From NCBI RefSeq assembly GCF_000499845.2, contig NC_023749.2:5861030-5925029 (forward strand): DNA of 64,000 bases, written 5' to 3'. Origin of the DNA: Phaseolus vulgaris (taxonomy: Eukaryota; Streptophyta; Magnoliopsida; Fabales; Fabaceae). This document shows positions 1-11,924 of the stretch, piece by piece (position 1 is the stretch's first letter; the number at the start of each line of letters is the position of its first letter). The notes beneath the pieces were generated by a model. That model saw only the letters and a list, made by a program, of their open reading frames with translations, ran no database searches and was not told the origin of the DNA. Both the position numbers and the translations under genes were made by a program.

Positions 1-2567
1 GATAATTAGATTAATGAACTTAATATGAATATTGCTATTAAATTTTATATTAACATAACATCAAATACTAATTAATCGTGTTAAATTTATGTTATCTGGG
101 TTGTTACCAAATTTATATTATGTTATCATATATTGAATGTGACCTTATCCATCTGAACCATATAATACATATTTGATAATTTAAAAATATTAGATGTGAA
201 TAAATATCTTCTCATGTTGCAACATCATTCCATTCCCATTTGATAAAAACTCTTTTTGTTAGACACCAACCACATCAAGATAACATGCACATTGAAGGAA
301 AGACTTATTGTGATTGTGACATATACTCTCATATGATTTAGTTATTTAGTTTATATACTTTTTAAAGGGTTCATGATTCTTATTGATTTTCTCTTTATGT
401 GATAAAGAAGTTTAGGTTATTTTTACTATTTTTTTTTTATCTTTTGTTATGAATGTTGGTTTCCCTTATTTAGCAATTTGCCTTCACTTCTTTACTGTAA
501 TACTTAAATCTTTACTTTCTTTAATAAATGTTTTTTATTTTTTTTTTAAAATACTTTCACTCATTTTTCTCTATTCTCTTATTATGAATTCATTATTCTT
601 AAGAGTTTGTTTGTTAGTTTATGATTTTTAATATCACCAAACAAGTTCCTATTATAATTTAAAAGGTCTATACAAAGCATAGTGTTCATCTACATATTAG
701 AAAATCATTTTATTCATGTTTTAAAACATAGATGAAGAATTTACCCATCTCTAATATTTATAATCGAGAAGTTTGTGATGCAAAGTTAATATAAAAATCT
801 GTCTAAAAGGTTTTCTAAAAAAATTATTGTTCTACTAAACATGTTATTAATTAAATTTGTATCAATACAATTTAAATTTAAAAAAGGTATATATGTATGG
901 AAAGAGTTAATTACCAGAAGGTGTGGCAGGGTTAATTATTTTAAGAACATATCAAAAGATTGATTTTGCCTTTCTGTTTGAATTTAATGTTCTTGTTTTT
1001 TTTTTTATGTAACACATGACCTCAAAAATATCAAAATTGTTATAATTGCAGTAAGTCATTATTCACTTATTGTAACCAGTTTTGGAAAATCTAATTCTCA
1101 CATTATAAAAAATGCAGAATTTAAATTGAAAAGTGATGAGATAGATAACTTTCTATAATTAAATAGTTAAGGTAGTGTATCCTGAAAAAATACTAGAAAA
1201 AGTGACATTTGACAAAACTTTTCTTTAAATGGGGATGAATTTGTACGTATTATAAACAAGACATGTATTATAGATTAGTGTGTGTCAAAAACATGATAGA
1301 AATTTAAATTAATCTTTGATAGACTTATTTTTAATTGTATACAAGTATTAAAAAATGTAAACATTTATTCCATAAAATAGATAGTAATTTCATTAAGGAA
1401 TGACATGTTTTTATTACATTTAAGTGAGTAATATAATCCTAATGAATTAAAAAATATCAAATTGTTTACTTGTTTTATTTGATATTATATACAAAATATT
1501 TCTTTAATAATAACCTTAATAACTATCATTTCAAAATAATATATATATATATATAATGTTTTTTTTATAGCTGAGTAACAATCCAACCGTAGCAAATTTA
1601 ATTAAAACTTATAATTATGATAAAATTAAACCAGACTCAACCTAAAATAATCCGATCTAATAGGTGGTGAAGGGATTTATAAAATAAATCAAAATTCAAT
1701 ATAATTTAATGAAAATTATTAATTAATTAAATAGTAATAATATTTTATTAATTAAACGTGTATTTTTAAATATTTAAGTGTTCAATTATTAAAAAAAGAG
1801 TATATTATTTTAAAAATAATTCTAAAAATATAAAAAAAAGTTGTTTTTGAAATTATATAGTAGAGTTTTTTTTAAAAAACCTATCACTCCATTCCAATTC
1901 AATCCAACTAAAACTAAGTCAGATTAAGTTAAATCTAATAAAAAAAAAGCACAAACTCGATCCAATTGACTGTCTACTTTAACAATAGGTATTTTTGTTT
2001 AAATTATTTAAAATGTTATTTCACAAAAATAATAATATATTTTTCTAATATATAAAACAGAAAAAAAATCAGTTTTCTATTTTTTGTAACAAACATTTTC
2101 AGCCATCATTTCTTTTTTGGCACAAACATTTTGAGTTTTTTTTATATTGTTTAGAAATGGTAGATTTTGCAACATAGCATTTTGCCTTGATGACACTCCA
2201 ATCTTTTGTTGAATTAGAATAACTAAAGTAGAGAATTTCTGAGATCAATAAAATAAAATAGAATGTTTTGTTTCCCTCCCAGATTTGCTCCAAGGTAAAA
2301 TGAGAAATGTGTCTTTCTCCATTTTTTTCTTTTGAACCAAAAAGATTGTAACAGTTGAAAGAGGCATTTGGGCCGGGTTGGGTTAAGCAAAGTATAGATG
2401 GGTGGTGGTGAGTTCTAATGATCGCAGGCAGTGTAATCCTGGAAAGACCTGAACCCCCATTCATTCATATTCATTCATAGTTATAAATAATTTCAAATCA
2501 ATCAAGAGGTGTCGGTTTTGAAAAGATTACACAATCTTTTTCTCTTCTCTTCTTGCCTTCTCCTTCC
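1..2567. other. AT-rich intergenic region upstream of the E2 gene
   Basis: This stretch is strongly AT-rich with many homopolymer runs and a short AT microsatellite near 1541-1556. The only open frames are short and low in complexity, and none resembles a known protein. The last 100 bases or so are pyrimidine-rich and should include the promoter and 5' leader of the ubiquitin-conjugating enzyme gene. No transposon ends were recognised. Confidence 0.6.
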
Positions 2568-5500
2568 ATGGCATCTCAGGCCAGCCTTCTCCTTCAAAAG
2601 CAGCTCAAAGGTATATTTCTATCTCTCTCATGGTTTTCCATTTTTCTTTTGTGAATCCCCACGCAGTAATAGGGCCCTGTTTGGCGTGGATTCTCCGCGA
2701 TGTTCTGATTGCCCTTTCCTCGCAGATCTTTGCAAAAACCCCGTCGACGGCTTCTCCGCCGGTTTGGTGGACGAAATCAACATTTTTGAATGGAGTGTCA
2801 CCATAATTGGACCGCCAGATACTCTATAGTAAGCAATCTCCTTTTGATTTTTGTAGTATGCCTTTGCTCTTGAGACTCTCTCAAGCAATTGTTTCTAGAT
2901 TTTCTATTCCAAGTTTGGATATTTGGGTTCTGCTCTGTCTTTTCTTTGGGGTTTGGTTACTGGGCAGGTTTTTTTTTTTTTCTCTGCCCGAAGATGGTTT
3001 TTTTAATTGTTTATTTGATTCGCACTTGGATTGTTTTGTTGATTTAATGACTTCGTTTCTTGTTCCTTGCCTACTCTAATTGCTGAAATTCATTGTGTTT
3101 TTTTTTAATTTTTAATTGCTATTTACTACTGGGATTTATCTTTTCATTGTACCTGCAAAATATTCTTTGATGTCATGGGTTTGCTTTCCCTTATTCAGTG
3201 TTGGAATTCTACTAACCTTTTTCCCTGTTGTCAATTGGTTGAATTTATTACAGCGAGGGGGGCTTTTTCAATGCTATTATGAGTTTTCCATCCAATTATC
3301 CAAATAGTCCACCTTCAGTGAAGTTCTCCTCAGAGATATGGCATCCCAATGGTGAGTTGAGTGCTTTAATTTTTTTTAAATATGTTATTTTACCTTGATA
3401 CAAACTACATGAAAGCCTTTCAATTTGCAGTATATCCTGATGGTCGGGTTTGCATATCGATTCTTCATCCTCCTGGTGAGGATCCAAATGGTTATGAGCT
3501 TGCAAGTGAACGTTGGACACCTGTTCATACAGTATGTGAAAAATATAAATTACTTATCCTTTTTACATCAATGACTTGTTTTGGATATTGACGACTATGA
3601 ATCAACTCAGTGGTTAAATTAAAATTTGATACCCCTTATCTTGATTACATTCAAGTCCAGCATGCTCTTGTTTAATGATATAGTTAAAACTAAAACGTGT
3701 AAACACTTTCCAGATTGGAAAAACTGGTATGATGCAAATCAATTGTGTTGTTTTTCTCCTTGGGGTTTGCCGACGTTCATATTATTATGCTTATTGCTGG
3801 GGAGTTTGCATATCAATTTTGTATTGCGACATTGGCATTACGGGCTAAATCGCTGTTTAAGTAGTTGTCATAAAATGGAGCTCTCCATACGTCTTTCCTC
3901 CCCTCTCTTCACCTTCCTTCCCCATCGTGAAAAAAGAGAGGGAGATAATATTAATACCATCAATTGTCAAATAAAGTGCAACATGAAGATTCTGAAAGGA
4001 TAATTTTTCTAAGCTTTCATTCCATAAATGGAGAATCTAGATGATAAAAGTTCCAATATAACATTCTTAATGTTGGGGATTAGTGTAGTATTAAGATTAA
4101 TGGAGACACTAGGATTATTGTGTTAGTAGGAAGGAAGAGTGGTAATAGAACATTATAGTCATAAGGACTTATTAATAGAAGGTTCTTGACTTCTTCAATA
4201 ATGCAAAATCCATTTGAAGCAACCTTTTTGGTTTGAAGCAAACAACTACCATGAAATATTTTAAGTAGAAGTTTGAGTTTTATGTGGGACCATTGAGAGG
4301 TATTGATCTAGTACAATAGCTCATGGGCATTTTCTTAATGTGCCGAGGGAGGAAGTGAAGGAAAAAATGGAGTTGCATTTGGCAAGGGATTTCGGAGAAA
4401 TGATGAACTCCACCTGGATGATTGAGGGAGAAGAATCCAGAACTTACAAATGAAGGATCGAGTCCTACATTTGGAAGTGGAAATACTAGCATAAATTTCC
4501 ATCTTCTAGACCAATCTCACCTTGGTGGAGGAGCTTATTGAGGCTTTTCAACTTTTCTCATCACTATTGCTATGGTGAGAACAATAGTTGGGTAAGCATT
4601 GGGTTGAAACGTATGGGTGGTGAAATCGTATTAACAGTTTGGAAACCACAGTGAAGCCATGCACAAACTCTTGTGTTTGGAGTTGCATCTTTCATGTTTA
4701 TCATTAGTCTCTGCTGAATATTAGAGTATTCAAAGTTTGGGATTGCTTGAATAACTATGAAGTGAAAGACCAAGATTGAGTCAAGAGCTTTTCAGCTAAA
4801 AATGTATCAAACGAAATAACTAAATGTTTGTACATATGTCAAATATTAAATGTGTCAGAACTTATTCATAACTTTGTTGGATGTCCATTCAAAATGGTAT
4901 TGCATTTTGTTGACCATTAGCAAATTTATGTACTTGTCACTCGTGAAGTTTTAAGTTTTTTTAAATCAAATGTATTAATATTTCAATATATTTGTTATCT
5001 TGCAGGTAGAGAGTATAGTGTTGAGTATCATATCAATGCTTTCCAGCCCTAATGATGAATCTCCTGCAAATGTTGAAGCTGCAGTAAGTTTGACCACCGT
5101 TTCTTATTTACTAGATTGTTTTACTGTAACCTACTCGTCTTTTCCCATCATCTTATTTGTATCCTAGTAAAGAAAATGTTAGTATGAATTTCATTAGATG
5201 CTGCCGAAGCACAGTTAACTGGTAAATTGCCTTTTATAGTTAGTTATTTCCATATTATTATGGACTGTAAACCAATTGCCTTAGTTTACTTCTGATCCTG
5301 TATATGCTATAATTATTTGAGTAGGTATTGATTGAAGCGTCTTTGATAAATGTTCTCCTAGATACTTGAGCTTGATTGCTAGTTGGTGTAAGTGATGAGA
5401 TACCGAGTTAGAAATTGAATAGGATATAGTCCTCCAATTATTAAGCAGAAATGACCTAAAGAAAGAGTTTTCTTCTCTAAGTATGAACAACTTCCACAAG

Positions 5501-6608
5501 TTACTAAATAACAGCCACCAAATCTTGTATTTGTCTACCTCAAGAAATAGGGTTAACAACCACAGGATCAACTCTCCTAATTGGGATTGCTATCTGTCTT
5601 CTAAGCACATTTTCAGATGGTCTAGGTGAGATTCTTCCATATTTTCTTCAATAGATGTGGTATTCTAACTACCCCCCAAGGCATTATAGTAATGTCTATC
5701 TGTCCAAAAGCAACATTCTCATCTTTGTTACATTGAGTTTATTCTCTTGTTGACTTTCACCCAACATTGTAAACGTTTAAGCTGAAGCAGCACTTTTTTA
5801 GTCACATAAAACACTTAGGTTTTTCATCCATCTTCATCTCCATTGTTTTGTATAATTGACCCGAGATATTTAAACTATGTACCTTGTGACAAGGGGGGAT
5901 CTCCAATTTCCAGTAGTTAATAAGTACAGTGGCCACATGTTAAGATTGAATGTGTGGAAGTCATCCCTCTAATTGTTCTGATCTGAGAAAAATTCTGAAC
6001 TGTTTTGTATTGTATGATTGATGGACTAAGATATTTAAACTATGTAACTCGTGACAAGGCATGGTCTCCATTTTCTTATTAAGTACAATGGCTAAATATG
6101 AAGGTTTAATAGGTTAGTTATCCCTCTGGTCCAAGCAAAATCCTTAATCTTGATGTTCAGACCTGTGAAGCTCAGAAGCCAATAAAATCTGAGTGTTTCT
6201 CATAGTTTAGTATGCAATTGTTATGTTTTCCACATTAATAATTGGGATATCAATTTCAATCATTTTCCATATTTGGTTTTGTATTTACCCTGTTATGATG
6301 GTTTTCGTGATATCTTTTTTTTACTATAAAAGCTAGCATGTATTTCTGCACTATTCTTAGTCGTTTTTGTTCTGGGAATTTCACATTACCATTGCCAATA
6401 TGTTTTCTGGTAGAAATGCTTTGCGTGGGGCAACCAAATTCTTTATTTGTGGTGTTTTTTTCCTGTCATCTTGATATATAGTGTGGATTTCTGTTGAGTT
6501 TGTTCTGATCTGTATGATATGGTATTGCAGAAGGAGTGGAGAGATAGGAGAGATGATTTCAAGAAAAAGGTGAGCCGATGTGTAAGGAAGTCACAAGAAA
6601 TGTTGTGA
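2568..6608 (+). CDS. UBC7: Ubiquitin-conjugating enzyme E2 (UBC7/UBE2G type)
   Basis: Six exons join in phase to 166 residues: 2568-2610, 2726-2828, 3254-3351, 3431-3531, 5006-5083, 6531-6608. The protein begins [13 protein letters not shown] and has the complete UBC fold. The HPN-like signature is [17 protein letters not shown], with the catalytic cysteine at residue 89. After it come the acidic loop [22 protein letters not shown] and the C-terminal helix ending [14 protein letters not shown]. The length and the extended loop after the catalytic Cys match Arabidopsis UBC7/13/14 and human UBE2G, which work with membrane-associated E3 ligases and assemble Lys48-type chains in ER-associated degradation; this role is known for the family and inferred here. 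The start is the first ATG after a pyrimidine-rich leader. Introns 4 and 5 are long (about 1.5 and 1.4 kb); intron 5 contains a small internal duplication. The exact paralogue number cannot be set from the window. Confidence 0.96.
5841..6125. repeat. Diverged tandem duplication in intron 5 of the E2 gene
   Basis: A unit beginning near 5841 is repeated near 5998. Both copies carry the run AGATATTTAAACTATGTA followed by GTGACAAGG and ATCTCCA/GTCTCCA, with a spacing of about 160 bases. The copies differ by substitutions and small indels, so the duplication is old. It lies entirely in the intron. No function is evident. Confidence 0.6.
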
Positions 6609-8167
6609 TTTGTTGGCGACCCTTCATACTGGTTTTGTGAACTGGAGGACATATAATGTGTAATGGATTGGTTCACCTGTTACTGTTGCTGCGTATAAGA
6701 ATGGCATTGGAACTTGTCCATATTCCTCCTTTCTTCAGTCCCATGTTCTGTGCATGGCCATTTGTCATAACTTGGAAAACAAACTGTATTCTAAGTGCTC
6801 TGGCCGGTCTTTTGACTTCTTTATTGAAAATTTACTTTGTTCATTTGCAGAAGTTTATATTTGGATTTCAAATCTAAAAGGGGTTTATATTTCAGTTTAG
6901 GTTCTGCTTCTCCCTATTGTGATTGTTGATTTTGCACTGGCCAGTACTTGGCTCTTAAGAAGTTCAGTTCTGATTGGTTGAATTTGGTTGATTGATAATA
7001 CATGAATAGCGAAGAAAGTGCTCTTAATGGTGAACATTCTCCCGATTTGTTCTTGGGTAATCCTAAACTAGGAATACGTAATTTTATAACCTCACTATGA
7101 TTTATCTAGATATTGACCAAAAGAAAAGGTATGGTTCATCAAGACAATTTATACCTACTTCCCGTCTATAGTTTAAGGGTCTAGTGAGTACAAAATGGTA
7201 ACATTTCAGCGGGAGACGGGGATTTAGTGCTACATTTTGGAATCACTAATCACTGCTCAGTTAGCGAAACATCTGTGTTCGAACGTCGTGTACAGATGGA
7301 GTTGTATCTGAAGCATATTCTTGTTACAGGAACTATGGTTTTTATAAATCAATCTAATAACTCATGCAGGATATCTTTAGGTGCAATTGAAGTGAGTGTA
7401 TAACATAGTTTATATCTGAAATTAGTATCATGGGCTGACTTCTTTAAATTACTCTTTAATGTTGACCATTACCTTTTATATACACCCCAAATTATGGACC
7501 CTAAATCATTAGCATTTTCTAGTAATTCAAGAATACTCCCAGTAGGTGTCAAATCACACAATAGCAACACAGAAAAAAAGTCATAAAACTATTGTTACTA
7601 CTCGAGACTTTCCCTTCGAGCGAGGGAGGTATTATTAGCTTTTTCAAATCAAGTTTTGGGCTTTAGGGGGTTTAGGTAGAGAACCAACCCAAACGGATGT
7701 TAAGAAAAACATTAATAAACATTTGTAGTACATTTAACAATGTTGCATATTAAATGTTATAAAATGTCTTACATATTGTCATATGATACGCTGGATCAAA
7801 TTAATTGGTGTAAATTTGAAGGTTGAAATTGATGAAAATTCATGAACATATATGCAGATACGCTAAGAATAGAAAATGTCATTTGTACTTCCCTTCATTT
7901 TCTTTAATTTATTTCCATCGTTTCATCTCTTCTCCATCTTTTGTAAAAAAAATCTATTATCATGTTCAAAATCATATGAATAAAATTTCTGTGAGTTGAA
8001 CCATTTACAAGGAAGAGTCTGCAAGTGAGAAAAAACCATTTATTGCATGGTTTAGTTGATAGCAATTTTATTCTTTAGTGACCGTAAATACACATATATA
8101 TATAACTAAATTAACGTAAAAGGCATAATATTTCGCAGTTTCTTCTACATAAACAAAGGGAGAAGAC
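6609..8167. other. 3' region of the E2 gene and convergent spacer
   Basis: The first several hundred bases downstream of the E2 stop are less AT-biased and probably hold its 3' UTR. The remainder, up to the stop codon of the minus-strand VOC gene, is unassigned and should include that gene's 3' UTR at the right edge. The two genes are convergent. No coding potential beyond short chance frames is visible. Confidence 0.5.
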
Positions 8168-8758
8168 TTATTTGGGTGGTTTCACATGGCTTCCCATTCT
8201 AACGACGTTGCCGTCAATATCTCTGACGTACCCAACCTTCTGCCCCCACTCCTTTCCCTCAGGCTCCCTCACAGCCACCGCTCCATTCTCCACCGCACGC
8301 TGATCCATTCAATCCAAAAATCAATCAACACAAACACATATCATATTAATTTCATATAATGTGTATGGATTAACAAATAATTATGTTACCTTATAAGCAG
8401 CATCAACGTCGGAGTAAACAAAACAAACCTCCATGGGTGGCCTTTCTCCACCAGATCCAGAGTTGTGCACCGCACCGGTCAGATTATCGGTCTCGTGCTG
8501 GTGAATCGGAGTGAAAGCGATAGTTGTGTTCCCCGTTTCCAACTCTCCCCATCTAAATTCAAATTAATTAAATAAACTCTGCCTCAAATTCGTAATTTAA
8601 CTCTGCATACGAAGACAATCACAAATATTTAACCTGTGAGACTCGTCTAAGCGACGAACGTCATAGCCGAAGGCTTTGCCATAGAAAGCCACCGAGGCGG
8701 CTACGTCTTTCACGTAAACCACCACGTACCCAAAAACCGGTTTCTGATTCGTCGCCAT
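8168..8758 (-). CDS. Single-domain VOC (glyoxalase/bleomycin-resistance fold) protein
   Basis: Three exons on the minus strand (8758-8634, 8552-8390, 8299-8168) join in phase to 139 residues. The start MATNQKPVFGYVVVYVKDV leads straight into the first beta-alpha-beta unit of a VOC module, with FYGKAFGYDVRRLDESHRWGEL. The second half carries PPMEVCFVYSDVDAAYKRAVENG and then KVGYVRDIDGNVV, the usual end of the fold. One VOC module is about 120 residues, so this is a one-domain protein that would dimerise. Metal-dependent glyoxalase-like chemistry is possible but not proven. Short plant members of this kind include the desiccation-induced 1VOC proteins. An in-frame ATG 33 bases upstream (8791) would add 11 residues; I prefer 8758 because the domain begins there. 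ACGT motifs upstream suggest stress control. Confidence 0.9.
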
Positions 8759-8846
8759 TGTTACTATTTGATGTGATCGAACTCTGTTCAATTTCCCACC
8801 CTCGCTCTCGTAGTTTTATTCTCCCAATCTCGTGACTCAATTTTCA

Positions 8847-8903
8847 TGTACGTGGCAATTCATACGAGACCTGCACGTGGAGTTCATGCGCGTTGTCACG
8901 TTA
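8847..8903 (-). promoter_or_regulatory. Cluster of ACGT/G-box motifs upstream of the VOC gene
   Basis: Within about 55 bases lie ACGTGGC (8850-8856), a perfect G-box CACGTG (8874-8879) and a third ACGT core (8898-8901). They are 90-145 bases upstream of the VOC start codon. Such cores are the classic binding sites of bZIP factors of the ABF/AREB group and also of bHLH factors. The spacing suits a promoter-proximal abscisic-acid response module. Activity is inferred from sequence only. Confidence 0.5.
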
Positions 8904-9529
8904 CACTGAAATTTATTGAAGAACATAAAATTTGTAGATCAGTAGGTAACTTAGCTGAGTTTTTAGTGGAATGGTGAGTCACTTAAACCAGTATAAATGG
9001 ATTATGCTCCGCCAGAATTCTGAATCAACTGCTATTTTGGAATTGATTAATGATCTGTGGATAGCAAAAACTAGTTCACATATGACAAGAAAATTATAAT
9101 TTTTTATGATTGATTTTGAGTGTGTTGTGTTTTTGTAACATAATTATTATAAAAATATTAAATTTAATATTGATTTAAAATTTTGTGAAATGCTTCGGTG
9201 CAATACTAAATTACATCTATATATGCTATTATAAATATATAATAAGTAATTTTACACAATACAAATATTTGCTTTTTTATCAATACTTTTTTAATTGAAA
9301 TGGTGGTTGGAACCAAAAAATTATTTAGATTATTTTTCTCATTCTCACATTCTCTCAAGATTATATTTAAGTTTCTCTCATTCTCACAAGTTTCTTACTT
9401 CTTCTTATTCGTTTCACTTCTTGTTAGAATTTCTTACTTCTCCTTATTCGTTTCACCTCTTGATCTTTTCGAAGTTTAAATTCAAATAGTACTTACAGAA
9501 GACACTTCGACGCTCAAGTCAATAAAGAT

Positions 9530-9800
9530 ATTCAATGCTCGGTTGTCAGAGCATTATGTATGATGACGTACTTGGATTTTTTGGGATGTGTGATATTTAT
9601 ATTATTTTAATGAATCTTTCTTATTGGGTCAAATTAAGGAACTTGACCATATTTAGGAATACATTATCTAACTTTTGATCATGAATTAACTTCACTGACT
9701 CTACTTAAATGTAATTGGATTGATGTAAACCATAATATCAGTCGGACTAATAATAGGAACCGAGACCAATGATAGGAACCGAAACATCTCATCAGTCCCT
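9530..9800. repeat. Dispersed repeat, copy 1 (partner at 19675)
   Basis: The block shares a diverged but clear core with 19675-19900. Both have GATGATGACGTAC followed by GATATTTATATTATTTTAATGAA and a TTATTGGGTCA segment, in the same order and orientation. The copies are about 10 kb apart and bracket the CRAL-TRIO gene. I could not see inverted termini, so the class of element is unknown; an LTR or transposon tail is likely. Confidence 0.6.
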
Positions 9801-10930
9801 ACAAAAATCCTACAAAAATACCTTGCTTAATTTAATGTATTTTTATATATATTTTAGATGTTTATATTAATGGCTAAGGGGATATTGCAAATTAATAAGA
9901 AATAAAAAACTATAAAATAATTAAAGTTGCTAGCCACATTTTTTTTATTGTTTTAACTACATTTACGATGCGTGCTGTAAAAAGACCTATATTTACATGC
10001 AATTTAAAGGCATTTTAGAGTTTCATTTAGTTTAACATCAAAATCAATTTTACACATTATAGTAACTGTTTTAACATTAATTTATGATTCAATTATTTAA
10101 ATACATATTTAATCACTATAAAAATGATTTCATTAAATAAACATAAAATATTAAATCAAGTATACCTATTATAATTAATTTGATCTGATCATTTCTTAAA
10201 ACAACTAATAAATATATTATAATTTAAATAATTTCACTCTAATATTTTTTATTGCACTTAAACAGTAATTATGCAAAATTAAACGATCATGTGATTCACG
10301 TCATCAATTATTGATTAATTTAAGTCAAACACAAAAGAGAATCTGCGTTTGGCTTGTCTGATGTCCAAAGATGAAGATCGTCGAGTAACAGATGGACAGA
10401 CAGTGACGTCTAATTGAACTCATCTCCACCGTCCACGTAGCCACCCAACGTCTGAGAATCAGATTCAGTTGCGCTCCCTCTCCCAAACCAACGATCTTCC
10501 ACTGCGATGAAAGCAACTCGGAAAGTTAATTAACGAAGAATCATTCGGTGGAAATCGGCGACGAAAGAAGATCAACAACCTTACACCTTCAAAACTCATC
10601 ACATTACTTTCACTGTATTCCTAATCTCCCAACCTACACATTTACACGTTTCTTTCAGGTGAATCTTCATCACTTTCGGATCGAATTAGCAATTATTCCT
10701 GCTTCTATTGCTTCTGTCATATCCTTTGCCTCGATTATTTCTAGCGTCGTTATATATTCACGCATCGTGTTGTTTCTAATTTTAATTTCATACTGTAGTG
10801 TTTTTTAAGTTCGCTAATTACAACGCAAATCCGCATTATTTCAATTGAGGCTACTCGTTTTGTCTTTCATGTTTCACGTTTGATATTTTGATTTAAAAAG
10901 TTTTGAAGAGTTACTTTGGTGTATTGAATT

Positions 10931-11403
10931 TGTTAGGAAAATCAGAACTAATTCTCCTTTGTGTAGATACAAAATAGTTACTTGTGTAAGCAGATAATAG
11001 AAAATAGAGCAAAATAGAATAATGACATGTTTAAGGTGCGAAAATCTTCTCACTTAAGAAATAAAAACCCACGGGACTTAATCCAGAAAATGCCTACATT
11101 ATGAAAGTATGATTACAATATTTGTTTCTCAAACTCTATGAGTATAATACTCAATCTCACTCAACTAGGATGAAATACAATGCTTCTCTAGCATTTATCA
11201 TCTTACTAGGATCAAAATATCTTGAAAACACTATCTTCAACTTTCTAGGTTAAATTTCAAAGTTTTCAAGAGAGATACAATTCCAAGACTTTGGAATGTC
11301 CATTACTGAATATATTTTGTCCATCATTGAATATATTCAATGGATCAATTACCAATATTCATTAGTCATAGTCTCCCACTAAATTAAGAAGGGATTTCCA
11401 ACA
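10931..11403 (-). mobile_element. Probable solo LTR of a copia-like element
   Basis: The block begins TGTTAGGAAAATC and ends GGGATTTCCAACA, so it has TG..CA ends inside a short imperfect inverted repeat, as expected for a 473-bp LTR. The bases just outside, GAATT on the left and GGATT on the right, agree at four of five positions and may be a decayed target duplication. No gag or pol sequence adjoins it, which fits LTR-LTR recombination. The orientation (minus) is a guess from the TGTTGGAAATCCC-like start on that strand. It lies in what is probably the leader intron of the CRAL-TRIO gene. Confidence 0.55.
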
Positions 11404-11924
11404 GGATTTGGGGTAAGTTTCATTGCGGCTATGTAGATGTAGGCTTGCAGCTTGTAAAAAAAAATGTGCAATAATTTCGTGTTCTCTTTTACTATCTAGT
11501 GATGAGGATATTGGAACTGGAATGTTCTAGTGTGACAGGTAGATTTCACTCTGAAGATATTTTATCTGATATTAAGCAAAATGTCCTCAAAATGGAATCT
11601 ATAGGCACTTGTACAATATATAAAGTTTTCTATAAATATTTATAAGTAAGGAAAGTGACAAGGAAAACAAGAATTAATCCTCTCTGTAGAATATAAACTG
11701 GTGCATTTAAATTCTATATAGGGTGCAGAGGATCATAGAGATAACTAAGATACGGAATTTGGTTTTATTTTGTAGAGAAATTTAATGTGTTTATCTTTTT
11801 ATTTTCTTCTTTTACAAGTGTTTTAAAGGAGTTTATCCAAACAAAACGTAATTGTTGCATCTAAAACTGAAGATACTTTTATGTTCTGCTGTGTGCTAGG
11901 GAAACTGACATGCCTTAAGTTTAC

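Noticed and set aside
2099..2464. 121-codon open frame on the minus strand upstream of the E2 gene
   Set aside because: Its composition is unlike a conserved protein, it overlaps the probable promoter, and no motif is recognisable.
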